From: Chloroflexota bacterium
GTDB lineage: Bacteria; Chloroflexota; UBA6077; CF-72
Direction: 5' to 3'
Length of the DNA stretch: 45,659 bases
Assembly (NCBI GenBank): GCA_019247515.1
Contig: JAFAOS010000540.1
Location: 1-45,659 of the forward strand
Shown here: in pieces, positions 36,573 to 43,922 of the stretch
How the letters are laid out: each line of letters starts with the position of its first letter
How positions within the stretch are numbered: the stretch's first letter is position 1
The notes under the pieces: generated by a model
The model's input: the letters and a program-made list of their open reading frames with translations, nothing else
Told to the model about the DNA's origin: nothing
Databases searched by the model: none
Program-made: the position numbers and the translations under genes

Positions 36573-36575
36573 GGG
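36541..36575 (+). repeat. Dispersed GC-rich hairpin repeat, copy 2, within the GH78 3' end
   Basis: Perfect CCCTCTCCC and GGGAGAGGG arms with a 3-base loop, then GGGGGTGAGGG. It matches the 23172-23206 copy base for base except for a few positions. It forms the last codons and TGA of the rhamnosidase gene and may double as a terminator. Confidence 0.75.
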
Positions 36576-36608
36576 CTACGTACGAGCGGGAACAGTGCTG
36601 CCATAAAT

Positions 36609-36655
36609 AGCCCTCACCCGCCGCTGCGCGCCGGCCTCTCCAGTGGGAGGCCGGC
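36609..36655 (-). repeat. Diverged inverted copy of the hairpin repeat/terminator-like stem
   Basis: AGCCCTCACCC (36609-36619) is the exact reverse complement of 36567-36577. It is followed by a 9-bp stem GCCGGCCTC...GAGGCCGGC (36630-36655) with an 8-base loop. It lies in the 141-base gap between the rhamnosidase and the next gene; transcription ending here is plausible. Confidence 0.6.
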
Positions 36656-36701
36656 CACAATCCAGCCATCGACCATCGCCTACCCGCTCCAGGGCAGGTA
36701 G

Positions 36702-36707
36702 TACACT
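36702..36707 (+). promoter_or_regulatory. -10-like box TACACT, leaderless-type
   Basis: TACACT is followed by 6 bases and the GTG at 36714, with no Shine-Dalgarno. It suggests separate, leaderless transcription of the downstream binding protein after the hairpins. Confidence 0.4.
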
Positions 36708-36713
36708 GGCCGC

Positions 36714-38327
36714 GTGGCGCTCAGTCGGCGTCAGTTCGCAACGGTGCTGTTTGGCACGGCAAGCGCCGCGCTGCTGGCGGAGGCGTGCGGGCCAGGCGCC
36801 GCGCCGGTCCCTCCAACGACGGCGCCAGCGCCGGCGGGCGGCGCCCCAGCGACGACCGCCACCGCTGCCGCCCCCGGGAATCCCACACCCGGCGGCTCAC
36901 TGGTCTACGCGCGGAACATGGACACCAGGACGCTGGACCCCGCGTTTTCCGCGCAGCTGTCGGAGCGCTACGCGCTGTACATGATCTACAACACGCTGGT
37001 CGCCTACGACAAAGACTTCAACATCGTGCCCGACCTCGCCGCCTCCTGGGACATTGGTGACGACGGCAAGTCGATCACGTTCCACCTGCAGCCCAATGTC
37101 AAGTTCCACGACGGCACCGCCTGCGATGCCGCCGCCGTGAAGTGGAACCTGGATCGAATCCTCAACCCGAGCACCAATTCGCCGCTCCGCGGACAGCTCC
37201 AGCCTCCGCTCCAGCAAGTCGATGTGGTGGACGCGACCACCGTCAAGCTCACGTCGAGCACCGCCTGGCGTCCGCTGCTCGCCGCACTGGGCGAGCGCCC
37301 AGGCTTCATCGTCTCGCCCAGCACCGCCCAGAACGCCGGCGCAAATTTCGGTTTGACTCCCGTCGGCAGCGGTCCTTTCAAGTTTGTGGAATGGGTCGCC
37401 GACAGCCATATCAGCCTGCAGAAGTTCGGCGACTATTGGGACAAAGGCAAGCCCTACCTGGACCGGGTCCAGATTCGGCACGTGCCCGATAGCCAGGTCC
37501 AGCTTGGAATGATCCGCACCGGCGAAGCCCAGATCATCGACTCCGTCGACCCGAGCGTCCTGTCGACGATTGAGAACGTGCAGGGCATCAACATCGAAGA
37601 GCTGAAAAGCGGGCGCTTCTGGGGAACCCAGTGCCACAGCGATATCCCGCCATTCAACAATACCGATCTGCGCCAGGCGGTGGCATACGCCACCGACCGA
37701 GACGCGGTCCGCAACGTCTCGTTTGCTGGCACGGGCCGCCCGGCGACGCACCCTCTCGGCAGCGGCTGGGCGTACGATCCTGACCTGGATAGCCAGGGTT
37801 TCGCCTTCGACCTGGACAAAGCCAGAGCGGCGCTGGACCGTTCCGGCGTTGGCAGCCAGGCGCTGATGTTCGTCAATTCCAACGACAGGGTGCAGCAGAA
37901 CATGGCGCAGGTGCTGCAGTCGAGTTACCAGAAAGCGGGGCTCAACGTGCAGCTCGGCAGCGTCGACGCGGCAGACTCGTTCGCGCGCGTCAAGGACGGC
38001 ACCATCAACTGGACCTTGACCAACTGGGCGCCGCGCGCCGACCCGGACGGTTTGCTGCGCATCCTCTGGAACTCCACCGGATTCCAGAACACGACGCACT
38101 TTAACGTACCGCAGGTCGACCAGTTGCTGGACCAGGCCGCTGGCATATTCGACACCACGCAGGCGGCGCCGATCTACCACCAGGTGGAGCAGCTCGTGGT
38201 ACAGGAGGCGTCCTACACGTTCACCGTGTGGCCCTCCGAGTTTGCCGCGCGTCGGTCGAACGTCGAGGGTTTTATTTACTACCCCGACCTGATCCTCCGT
38301 CTGCGAGACCTCAAGCTTTCTTCATGA
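36714..38327 (+). CDS. Dpp/Opp-type substrate-binding lipoprotein (family 5), orphan
   Basis: 537 residues. A twin-arginine motif (SRRQFATVLFG) is followed by a lipobox LAEAC (Cys at about 25) and a Pro/Ala/Thr-rich tether. The mature family-5 domain includes LVYARNMDTRTLDPAFSAQL, LAASWDIGDDGKSITFHLQ, VKFHDGTACDAAAVKWNLDR and PVGSGPFKFVEW, all classical. It is separated from the rhamnose operon by hairpins and has its own apparent promoter. No permease follows; it may lend specificity to the 25337-29355 importer, or its partners lie elsewhere (inference). The GTG start is supported by the signal-peptide position. Confidence 0.88.
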   Translation: MALSRRQFATVLFGTASAALLAEACGPGAAPVPPTTAPAPAGGAPATTATAAAPGNPTPGGSLVYARNMDTRTLDPAFSAQLSERYALYMIYNTLVAYDKDFNIVPDLAASWDIGDDGKSITFHLQPNVKFHDGTACDAAAVKWNLDRILNPSTNSPLRGQLQPPLQQVDVVDATTVKLTSSTAWRPLLAALGERPGFIVSPSTAQNAGANFGLTPVGSGPFKFVEWVADSHISLQKFGDYWDKGKPYLDRVQIRHVPDSQVQLGMIRTGEAQIIDSVDPSVLSTIENVQGINIEELKSGRFWGTQCHSDIPPFNNTDLRQAVAYATDRDAVRNVSFAGTGRPATHPLGSGWAYDPDLDSQGFAFDLDKARAALDRSGVGSQALMFVNSNDRVQQNMAQVLQSSYQKAGLNVQLGSVDAADSFARVKDGTINWTLTNWAPRADPDGLLRILWNSTGFQNTTHFNVPQVDQLLDQAAGIFDTTQAAPIYHQVEQLVVQEASYTFTVWPSEFAARRSNVEGFIYYPDLILRLRDLKLSS

Positions 38328-38339
38328 GTTCACCGGTCC

Positions 38340-38441
38340 ATGACCAGCGACATCGTCGGCAGATTCGTCCAGCTTGTGCTCGCGTTCCTGCTGGCGGTTC
38401 GCGATTTTCTGGACCCCAGAGAGCGCAGCCGCCGCGGGTAA
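38340..38441 (+). CDS. Candidate 33-residue hydrophobic microprotein
   Basis: A short frame between convergent genes encoding a 33-residue peptide with a hydrophobic/amphipathic core (IVGRFVQLVLAFLLAVRDFL) and a basic tail (RERSRRG). It starts 12 bases after the binding-protein stop. No Shine-Dalgarno is visible and the stop codon lies in the terminator loop, so it may be chance. Confidence 0.2.
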   Translation: MTSDIVGRFVQLVLAFLLAVRDFLDPRERSRRG

Positions 38442-38453
38442 ACCGCGGCGGCT
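38427..38453. terminator. Bidirectional terminator-like hairpin between convergent genes
   Basis: A perfect 11-bp stem AGCCGCCGCGG...CCGCGGCGGCT with a 5-base loop (GTAAA). It lies between the ends of the plus-strand binding-protein gene and the minus-strand cupin gene. No U-tract follows on either side. Confidence 0.65.
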
Positions 38454-39139
38454 CAGGCGCAGGCGATCAGCTCGGGCGGCTTCGCTTCGGCGTCGGCGCA
38501 CGGCTCGTTCGAGTAGCCGGATCGAAATGGATGCGCCATGGCGTGGTCAGGCTCGAAGCGGTGCCGCCACACGCAGCCCGCGTCAATGCCCAGCAAATGA
38601 ATCGAGACCGACGGCACCGCCGAGGTGGTGCGCACCGCGTGCACGTCGTCGGACGGTGGCAGCAGGCGGTACATGTCGCCCGGCCTGACGGTGCGCTGCT
38701 CCACAAGCGTCAGCGGGGCGCGGCCGGCGGGGTCCGGCGTGGTGGTTTCGCGTCGGTACACGTCCTCGGCCTGCTCGCCGCGATACAGCCCGACCAGTCC
38801 CCAGGCGTGGTGATCGTGAACGGGGGTCGAGCTGCCCGGCGGCACGACCAGACTGAACAGCGTGAGGGTGTGGTCGGCCGAGCGAAACAGCAGCCACTGC
38901 CCGATGCCGCCGCCCATGCCTCCGGTCTCACACCCGATGCCGAACTGCGGCGCGAGCCAGGTCTGATCCGCTAGCAAGTCACGAAACGGAGCCTCGAGCG
39001 CCCGTAGCAGGGCGGGGACGTTTCCGCCAGAGCCGCCAATCAGCTCACGGGAGGTGGCGACAAACTCGGACAGGCGGGGATGCTCCATGAACCAGTCGTC
39101 TGATTGGAGCCCGGAATGGGAGTGCGTGGGGGTGCTCAT
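38453..39139 (-). CDS. Cysteine-dioxygenase-like cupin protein
   Basis: 228 residues. The central jelly-roll has STPVHDHHAWGLVGLYRGEQ, a cupin motif with the iron-binding histidines, and a later PPSDDVHAVRT providing another His ligand. This is the pattern of cysteine dioxygenase type I-related thiol dioxygenases. A CDO Cys-Tyr crosslink partner is not evident. Thiol oxidation is therefore a family-level guess. An ATG at 39163, 8 codons upstream, is an alternative start; neither has a Shine-Dalgarno. It diverges from the metal importer and shares the 200-base control region. Possible metal link unproven. Confidence 0.7.
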   Translation of the reverse strand: MSTPTHSHSGLQSDDWFMEHPRLSEFVATSRELIGGSGGNVPALLRALEAPFRDLLADQTWLAPQFGIGCETGGMGGGIGQWLLFRSADHTLTLFSLVVPPGSSTPVHDHHAWGLVGLYRGEQAEDVYRRETTTPDPAGRAPLTLVEQRTVRPGDMYRLLPPSDDVHAVRTTSAVPSVSIHLLGIDAGCVWRHRFEPDHAMAHPFRSGYSNEPCADAEAKPPELIACA

Positions 39140-39227
39140 GGGGACGACACTGCGCCGATGCATGGTAGCGGATGGACGCCGGCAACTGGGTTGATCCGAG
39201 GCCCCAGCTGCAATCGTATGCAAGTAC

Positions 39228-39257
39228 GTACTCCCTCGAATCCCCTCGAGAGAGTAC
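39228..39257 (+). promoter_or_regulatory. Inverted-repeat operator overlapping a TACACT box, upstream of the metal importer
   Basis: GTACTCCCTCGA (39228-39239), 6 bases, then TCGAGAGAGTAC (39246-39257): 11 of 12 bases are complementary. The right arm overlaps the -10-like TACACT (39255-39260). A repressor bound here would block the importer promoter and perhaps the divergent cupin gene. The regulator is not identified. Confidence 0.55.
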
Positions 39258-39260
39258 ACT

Positions 39261-39294
39261 GCTGCACTGACACGCAGTTGCACTGACTTGCGAG
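39261..39294 (+). repeat. Tandem 16-17-base repeat in the importer 5' region
   Basis: Two tandem units share TGCACTGAC (39263-39271 and 39279-39287) and flanking G, GC and AG bases. A palindrome GCGCATGCGC (39294-39303) and a CTGCAC/GTGCAG pairing (39262-39267 with 39304-39309) follow. It would lie in the transcribed leader if the TACACT box is used. Confidence 0.5.
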
Positions 39295-39343
39295 CGCATG
39301 CGCGTGCAGGCCGCTTCGATCCCCACCACGCGGAGAACCAGAC

Positions 39344-40639
39344 ATGCATATTCCAGATGGCTATCTGGCGCCAGCCTTCTCTCTCGGCATGGGCGTGGTC
39401 ACCGTGCCCTCGTGGGTCATCGCCGCCCGACGCGTGCGCAAGCACCTCAATCAGCGCACGGTGCCCCTGCTGGCCATCTTCGCGGCGCTGTGCTTCACGA
39501 TCATGATGTTCAACGTGCCGGTGCCGGGCGGCACGACCGCCCATGGCGTCGGCGGCACGCTCGTGGCGATCGTCCTGGGGCCATCGGCGGCGGTGATCGT
39601 CGTCAGCACCGCCCTGATCATCCAGGCGCTGTTCTTCGGCGACGGCGGCATCCTGGCGATCTTCGCCAACTGCTTCAACATGGGCGTCGTACTGCCGATC
39701 GTCGGCTACTTCACCTACCTGCTCGTCGCCGGCAAATCGCCATTGCTCTCCACCCGCCGCGTGTGGGCGGCGGGCATTGGCGCCTACGTTGGCATCACCG
39801 TCGCGGCGCTCCTGGTGGGCGTCGAGCTCGGACTGCAGCCGCTGCTCTTCAACGACAATAGCACCCCGCTGTACAGCCCCTACGGCCTGGAGGTGGCGCT
39901 GCCGGCGATGTTGCTGGCGCATGCATTCGGCGCCTCGCTCGTCGAGGGCATCATCACGGCTTTCGGCTTCGCCTACCTGCAGCAACATCACCCCGAATTC
40001 CTGACCTCGCTGCGCTTCGCCTCGGGCGGCGATCCGAACGTTGCCGTCGGCCAGACGAAGTCGCGACCCACCTGGCAGCTGGTCGCCGGCGGTATCGTGC
40101 TGCTGGCAGTCGTGCTGCTCGTCGCCGGCTTCGTCACGGGTGGCGGCGATTTGAGCAACGCCTTCGGCGCGGACTGGTCGTCCGTCGACTGGTCGAGCGT
40201 GGGCACCATGCTGCTCATCGTGGTCGTGCTCGGCGCGATTCTGATCCCACTGGCCTGGTTCCTGCTGCCCCGCAAAATCCGTACGATCGGGACGGCATAT
40301 GTGGCCGTGGCGATCATCACGCCGATCGGGTTGATTGCGCCCGGGTTCGCGTACGGCGAAGGTAGTCCGGACGACCTCCAGAAAGAGCTCGGCTACGTAC
40401 CGCAGGGCCTGCAGGACGTGTCGGGCTTCTTCAGCGCGCCGTTCAAGGACTACAACCTGCCGCTACCCTTCTTCAAGGCCGACGACGCGCCGATGTGGCA
40501 TACGGCGCTGGGCTATGAGATCGCCGGACTGATTGGCATGCTGGTGCTGGGCGCCATCCTGTGGGGTATCGGGACGCTGATCTTGCGTAAAGACGCCGAG
40601 GGTAATCTGGCCACGCCAAGCGGAGCCGTCACCACTTGA
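39344..40639 (+). CDS. cbiM: ECF nickel/cobalt transporter substrate component, CbiM/NikMN fusion
   Basis: A 431-residue membrane protein. The N-terminal half is CbiM/NikM: it starts with the invariant MHIPDGYL, whose N-terminal Met-His region binds the metal, followed by helices including HGVGGTLVAIVLGP and IQALFFGDGGILAIFANCFNMG. The C-terminal part corresponds to the PDGLE/NikN domain, but that motif reads SPDDLQKELGY. It is followed by a periplasmic loop (DYNLPLPFF) and a last helix (GLIGMLVLGAILWGIG). A CGGAG Shine-Dalgarno precedes the ATG. It gives metal specificity (Ni2+ or Co2+, undecided) to the CbiQ/CbiO energising module that follows by overlap. Confidence 0.92.
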   Translation: MHIPDGYLAPAFSLGMGVVTVPSWVIAARRVRKHLNQRTVPLLAIFAALCFTIMMFNVPVPGGTTAHGVGGTLVAIVLGPSAAVIVVSTALIIQALFFGDGGILAIFANCFNMGVVLPIVGYFTYLLVAGKSPLLSTRRVWAAGIGAYVGITVAALLVGVELGLQPLLFNDNSTPLYSPYGLEVALPAMLLAHAFGASLVEGIITAFGFAYLQQHHPEFLTSLRFASGGDPNVAVGQTKSRPTWQLVAGGIVLLAVVLLVAGFVTGGGDLSNAFGADWSSVDWSSVGTMLLIVVVLGAILIPLAWFLLPRKIRTIGTAYVAVAIITPIGLIAPGFAYGEGSPDDLQKELGYVPQGLQDVSGFFSAPFKDYNLPLPFFKADDAPMWHTALGYEIAGLIGMLVLGAILWGIGTLILRKDAEGNLATPSGAVTT

Positions 40640-41490
40640 TCGGAAGCGACCACGCCGAGGGGCACATCGGCTGGCTCGAACACAGCATTGCCGGCATCGC
40701 CGGGTCGATCGAGCGCGCGGTCTTCACCGAGGAGCTGGCGCGGCAGCCCGGCTGGCTCCAGCGCGTCGATCCGCGGGCCAAGGTCGCCATGTTTCTGATC
40801 GCGGTCATTGCCGCGAGCGCCTCCACCTCGCTCGGCGTCCTGCTGGCGCTGTACCTGGTGATCCTCGCGGTCGCGCGAGCCAGCCGCCTGCCCTTCGACT
40901 TCTTCGTCAAGCGCGTGTGGCTGGGCATCCCGCTGTTCGCGGGCATCGTGATCGTCCCGTCGATCTTCTTCGCCGCCGGTCCGCGGCTGTTCGATCTCGG
41001 CCTTGGACCTGTCCATGTTGGCATCTCCGCCCAGGGCGTGTGGAGCGCGGTGATCTTCGTCAGCCGCGTTGGCGTGAGCGTGTCGCTCGCCGTGTTGCTG
41101 GTCCTCACTACGCGGTGGGCGGACGTACTGAAGAGCCTGCACGCCCTGAAGGTGCCGCAGGTGTTCGTCCTGGTGCTGTCGATGACCTATCGCTACATCT
41201 TCCTGTTCCTGCACACGCTCAACGGCATGTTCGAAGCGCGCAAGTCACGTGTCGTGGCGCGCCTCGGCGGCCGAGAAGACCGGCGCTGGATCACCCGATC
41301 GATGGGCGCGCTGATGAGTCGCTCCTTCAAAATGAGCAACGACGTGTACGCGGCGATGCTGGCGCGCGGTTTCACTGGCGAAATCCGCACCTACTCCACC
41401 TTTCGCATGCGGGCCTCGGACTGGCTCGCTCTGACAGCCACGCTGCTGCTCGCCGCGGCGACGCTCCCTCTGGGACGCTGGTGGGTGTGA
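40636..41490 (+). CDS. cbiQ: ECF transporter transmembrane (T) component, CbiQ/NikQ-like
   Basis: A 284-residue coupling protein with about five membrane helices, starting after QRVDPRAKVAMFLIAVIAAS. The ATPase-contacting Ala-Arg-Gly motif is visible as AAMLARGFTGEIRTYS near the C-terminus, preceded by RSFKMSNDVYAAM. The start TTG overlaps the CbiM stop (TTGA); there is no alternative near start. It transmits ATP-driven motion from CbiO to the substrate-binding CbiM protein. Confidence 0.9.
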   Translation: MIGSDHAEGHIGWLEHSIAGIAGSIERAVFTEELARQPGWLQRVDPRAKVAMFLIAVIAASASTSLGVLLALYLVILAVARASRLPFDFFVKRVWLGIPLFAGIVIVPSIFFAAGPRLFDLGLGPVHVGISAQGVWSAVIFVSRVGVSVSLAVLLVLTTRWADVLKSLHALKVPQVFVLVLSMTYRYIFLFLHTLNGMFEARKSRVVARLGGREDRRWITRSMGALMSRSFKMSNDVYAAMLARGFTGEIRTYSTFRMRASDWLALTATLLLAAATLPLGRWWV

Positions 41491-42341
41491 CTACGCCCGA
41501 TCTCCTGGTCGAACCGACGAGCGCCGAAGCCGAGCCAGCCTTCCGGCTGCGCGGCGTCACCTACACCTACTCCGGGCGCCAGACTGCGCTCGGCGGCGTC
41601 GATCTCGACATCGGCTTCGGCGAGCGCATCGCCCTGCTCGGCGCCAACGGCTCCGGCAAGTCGACGCTGCTCAAATTGCTCGACGGGGTCATCGCTCCGG
41701 GTGGCGGCTCGCTGCGCGCGCTGGGCCGCGACGTCGCGGCGGTCGCCGAGGGTCAGGACTCGTTCAGTTTTCATCGCGAGGTCGGTCTGGTCTTTCAGGA
41801 CCCGGACATCCAGCTGTTCAGCGCGACGGTCCTCGACGACGTCGCCTTTGGACCGCTGCAGCTCGGTCTGGACCACGACGAGGTCCGCGCCAGGTGTGAT
41901 GCCGCGCTCGCCCAGATGGATATCGCCCACCTCGCCGATCGGGCGCCCTTCGAGCTTTCAGGCGGTGAAAAGAAGCGGGCCGCGATTGCCTCGGTGCTGT
42001 CGCTGGGGCCGCGGGTCCTGTTGCTGGATGAGCCGACCGCCGCGCTCGACCCCCGCAGCAAGTGGGTGCTGGTCAATTTGATTCGGCGTCTCGGCGACGA
42101 TCACACCATCGTGACCGCCACGCACGACCTGGACATCGTGCCGCTGATTGCCAACCGCGTCGTCGTTCTCAGTGAAGAGCGACGCGTGCTGGCCAGCGGC
42201 GTGCCCGAGACTATCCTGGCCGATCGTGGCTTGCTGATTGAAGCCAACCTGATTCACGAGCACCTGCACGGGCACGGCGGCGCGCTGCACGCGCACGAGC
42301 ACGCGCACTCCGGCGAGCACGTGCACGAGCACGGCGCCTGA
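41487..42341 (+). CDS. cbiO: ECF transporter ATPase, CbiO/NikO-like, with His-rich tail
   Basis: A 284-residue ATPase with Walker A GANGSGKST (about 53-61), Q-loop VGLVFQDPDIQLFSATV, signature LSGGEKKRAAIA, Walker B LLLDEPTAALD and switch His in ATHDLD, as expected for CbiO. The GTG start overlaps the CbiQ stop (GTGA). The last 30 or so residues are rich in His (HEHLHGHGG, HAHEHAHSGEHVHEHGA), a likely metal-binding or storage tail seen in some nickel/cobalt ATPases. It converges with the UnbU-like gene, leaving only 15 bases between the stops. Confidence 0.92.
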   Translation: MTTPDLLVEPTSAEAEPAFRLRGVTYTYSGRQTALGGVDLDIGFGERIALLGANGSGKSTLLKLLDGVIAPGGGSLRALGRDVAAVAEGQDSFSFHREVGLVFQDPDIQLFSATVLDDVAFGPLQLGLDHDEVRARCDAALAQMDIAHLADRAPFELSGGEKKRAAIASVLSLGPRVLLLDEPTAALDPRSKWVLVNLIRRLGDDHTIVTATHDLDIVPLIANRVVVLSEERRVLASGVPETILADRGLLIEANLIHEHLHGHGGALHAHEHAHSGEHVHEHGA

Positions 42342-42356
42342 GCTGGCACCAGCAGC

Positions 42357-43922
42357 TTATTGGGCGGCGAGGCCGTCATCCTCCGCGGGCAATACCGCAA
42401 CGTTGAGCCACCGCGCGCCAGTTGCGCGGCGCACGACGAAGGTCAGCGAGAACGGCGACGTGGTGCGCTCCTGCAGGCGCCCTGACGCGTCGTATGTCTC
42501 GCTGGTCATCACCCCGCGCGACTTGAGGCCCAGGCTGAGTCCGTCCTGTTTGCCGAACGGGCGGAGCAGGCTCACGTCGACGGACTCCGGGTGATAGTGG
42601 TCGATGCGCGTCGATCCGGCCGTGGTCGACTCACGAATGCGATCCTGCATTTCGGCGAGCCGGTCGCCGTGATCCACCTGGGTGAGCAGGTTGGGATCAC
42701 CCTGGAGGAGCGCGTTGTTCTCGATCTCCAGGTTCTGTTCAGAGGTCAGCAGGATCGCCTGAATCGCGGGACCCGTGAGCGTGGGGTCCCAGTCGGTCAC
42801 GGCGCCGTCCACCGAGATGGGCGGGAACGTGCCCGGGTCCATGCGCGAGGCGTCGACCTCGGGCGCGGTTGCGTCGATGTGCGCTTCGCCGCGCGCTGGC
42901 GTGCCGGCGAGGACGACCCCGGCCATCAGCGCGGTCAGTCCAACGGCCGCGACGGCTGCCCGCGGAATGCCGAGCCTGCCAGCACCGAAGCAGTATCGAC
43001 CGACGTCATCCGCCACGGAGTGCGGTTGTGGAAGCATGCGATCGAGCGCTGGCCGCGCCGCGCATACCAGTGTCAGCCCCGCGAGCAGGCCGACCTTCGC
43101 GCCAAACTCGGTGGTCTGCGGCGCAAGCAGCAGGGTTCCAACGCTCGCGACCAGTGCCCCAAAGCCGATGCGCCCTACCCGACCCGCGGGTGCCGTCCGC
43201 GGGTCCGTAATCATGAAAAAGAGAAAGATGAGGATCTCTGGCGACGTGACGACGACCCGCCAGAAGTCGACGCCGCACACGGGCGCGAAGGACCAGTTGG
43301 CGATGACGCAGTGGCCCGAGGCGGCGAGGACCCCTACGCCCGCCGTCAGCGTCAGCCAGAACATCACGGCCAGCGCAATCAGATCCAGGCGCTTCGCGAT
43401 CAGCAGGCCGCCAGTCAATATCACGACGTAGGCGACGGCCAGCCAGCCGTTGGGCTGTCCCCACCAGAAATCCAGCGGCTCGACTCGCGTGGACCCCAGC
43501 ACGACGAAAGTCGCCACCAGTCCAACATTCGACGGATTGAACAGCGGCGCGCCGCGATACCTGATCGCGTACTTCGACAGCAGCGCGAGCCCCGCCACCG
43601 CGGCGAACGCGCCCACACCGAAAGTGCTCCAGTGGTCGTCTGGAGGCGTGCCGACGACACGCAGGATCAGCGCGACGCCGCTGCCCGTCAGCATCGCGCT
43701 CGCCGGCCAGACGATGGCCTTCTGCTGGTGGAAGGTGATGCCGATCTCGAGAATCGCGCACGTGAGGATCGCGGCCACGATCTGCCACACGCTGACGGCG
43801 AAATGCAGCCCAACCTGACCGAGGACGTGGATGGTGATGATGACGGCCGCGACGTGCAGGCGGGAATCGCGCACGCTGGGCAGCACCAGCGGGTACGACC
43901 CGTGTCCGAGATCAATCTTCAC
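42357..43922 (-). CDS. UnbU-like integral membrane protein (RnfD/NqrB-related)
   Basis: 521 residues. About ten membrane segments (residues about 15-345) include FNPSNVGLVATFVVLG and SPEILIFLFFMITDPRTAP, matching the RnfD/NqrB and UnbU pattern (RnfD has FNPAA and DP.TAP). No S/T-GAT-type covalent-flavin motif is visible. The last roughly 165 residues form a soluble region starting around GEAHIDATAPEVD and ending in LTFVVRRATGARWLNVAVLP. In enediyne clusters UnbU is paired with UnbV, which is the upstream gene here. The GTG start at 43922 is inferred from where homology begins and from an 11-base overlap with the UnbV-like stop; no Shine-Dalgarno. Function unknown; membrane electron transfer is only an inference. 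Confidence 0.7.
   Translation of the reverse strand: MKIDLGHGSYPLVLPSVRDSRLHVAAVIITIHVLGQVGLHFAVSVWQIVAAILTCAILEIGITFHQQKAIVWPASAMLTGSGVALILRVVGTPPDDHWSTFGVGAFAAVAGLALLSKYAIRYRGAPLFNPSNVGLVATFVVLGSTRVEPLDFWWGQPNGWLAVAYVVILTGGLLIAKRLDLIALAVMFWLTLTAGVGVLAASGHCVIANWSFAPVCGVDFWRVVVTSPEILIFLFFMITDPRTAPAGRVGRIGFGALVASVGTLLLAPQTTEFGAKVGLLAGLTLVCAARPALDRMLPQPHSVADDVGRYCFGAGRLGIPRAAVAAVGLTALMAGVVLAGTPARGEAHIDATAPEVDASRMDPGTFPPISVDGAVTDWDPTLTGPAIQAILLTSEQNLEIENNALLQGDPNLLTQVDHGDRLAEMQDRIRESTTAGSTRIDHYHPESVDVSLLRPFGKQDGLSLGLKSRGVMTSETYDASGRLQERTTSPFSLTFVVRRATGARWLNVAVLPAEDDGLAAQ

Noticed and set aside
39261..39294. CRISPR array
   Set aside because: Only two 16-17-base tandem units with no spacers and no cas genes.
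39140..39343. Cobalamin riboswitch upstream of cbiM
   Set aside because: No B12-box-like GCCACTG context or long conserved fold is recognisable in the roughly 200-base gap; the visible elements are short repeats.
42357..43922. Rnf or Nqr complex subunit
   Set aside because: No RnfA/B/C/E/G genes adjoin and the covalent-flavin motif is not visible, so a functional Rnf complex is not supported here.
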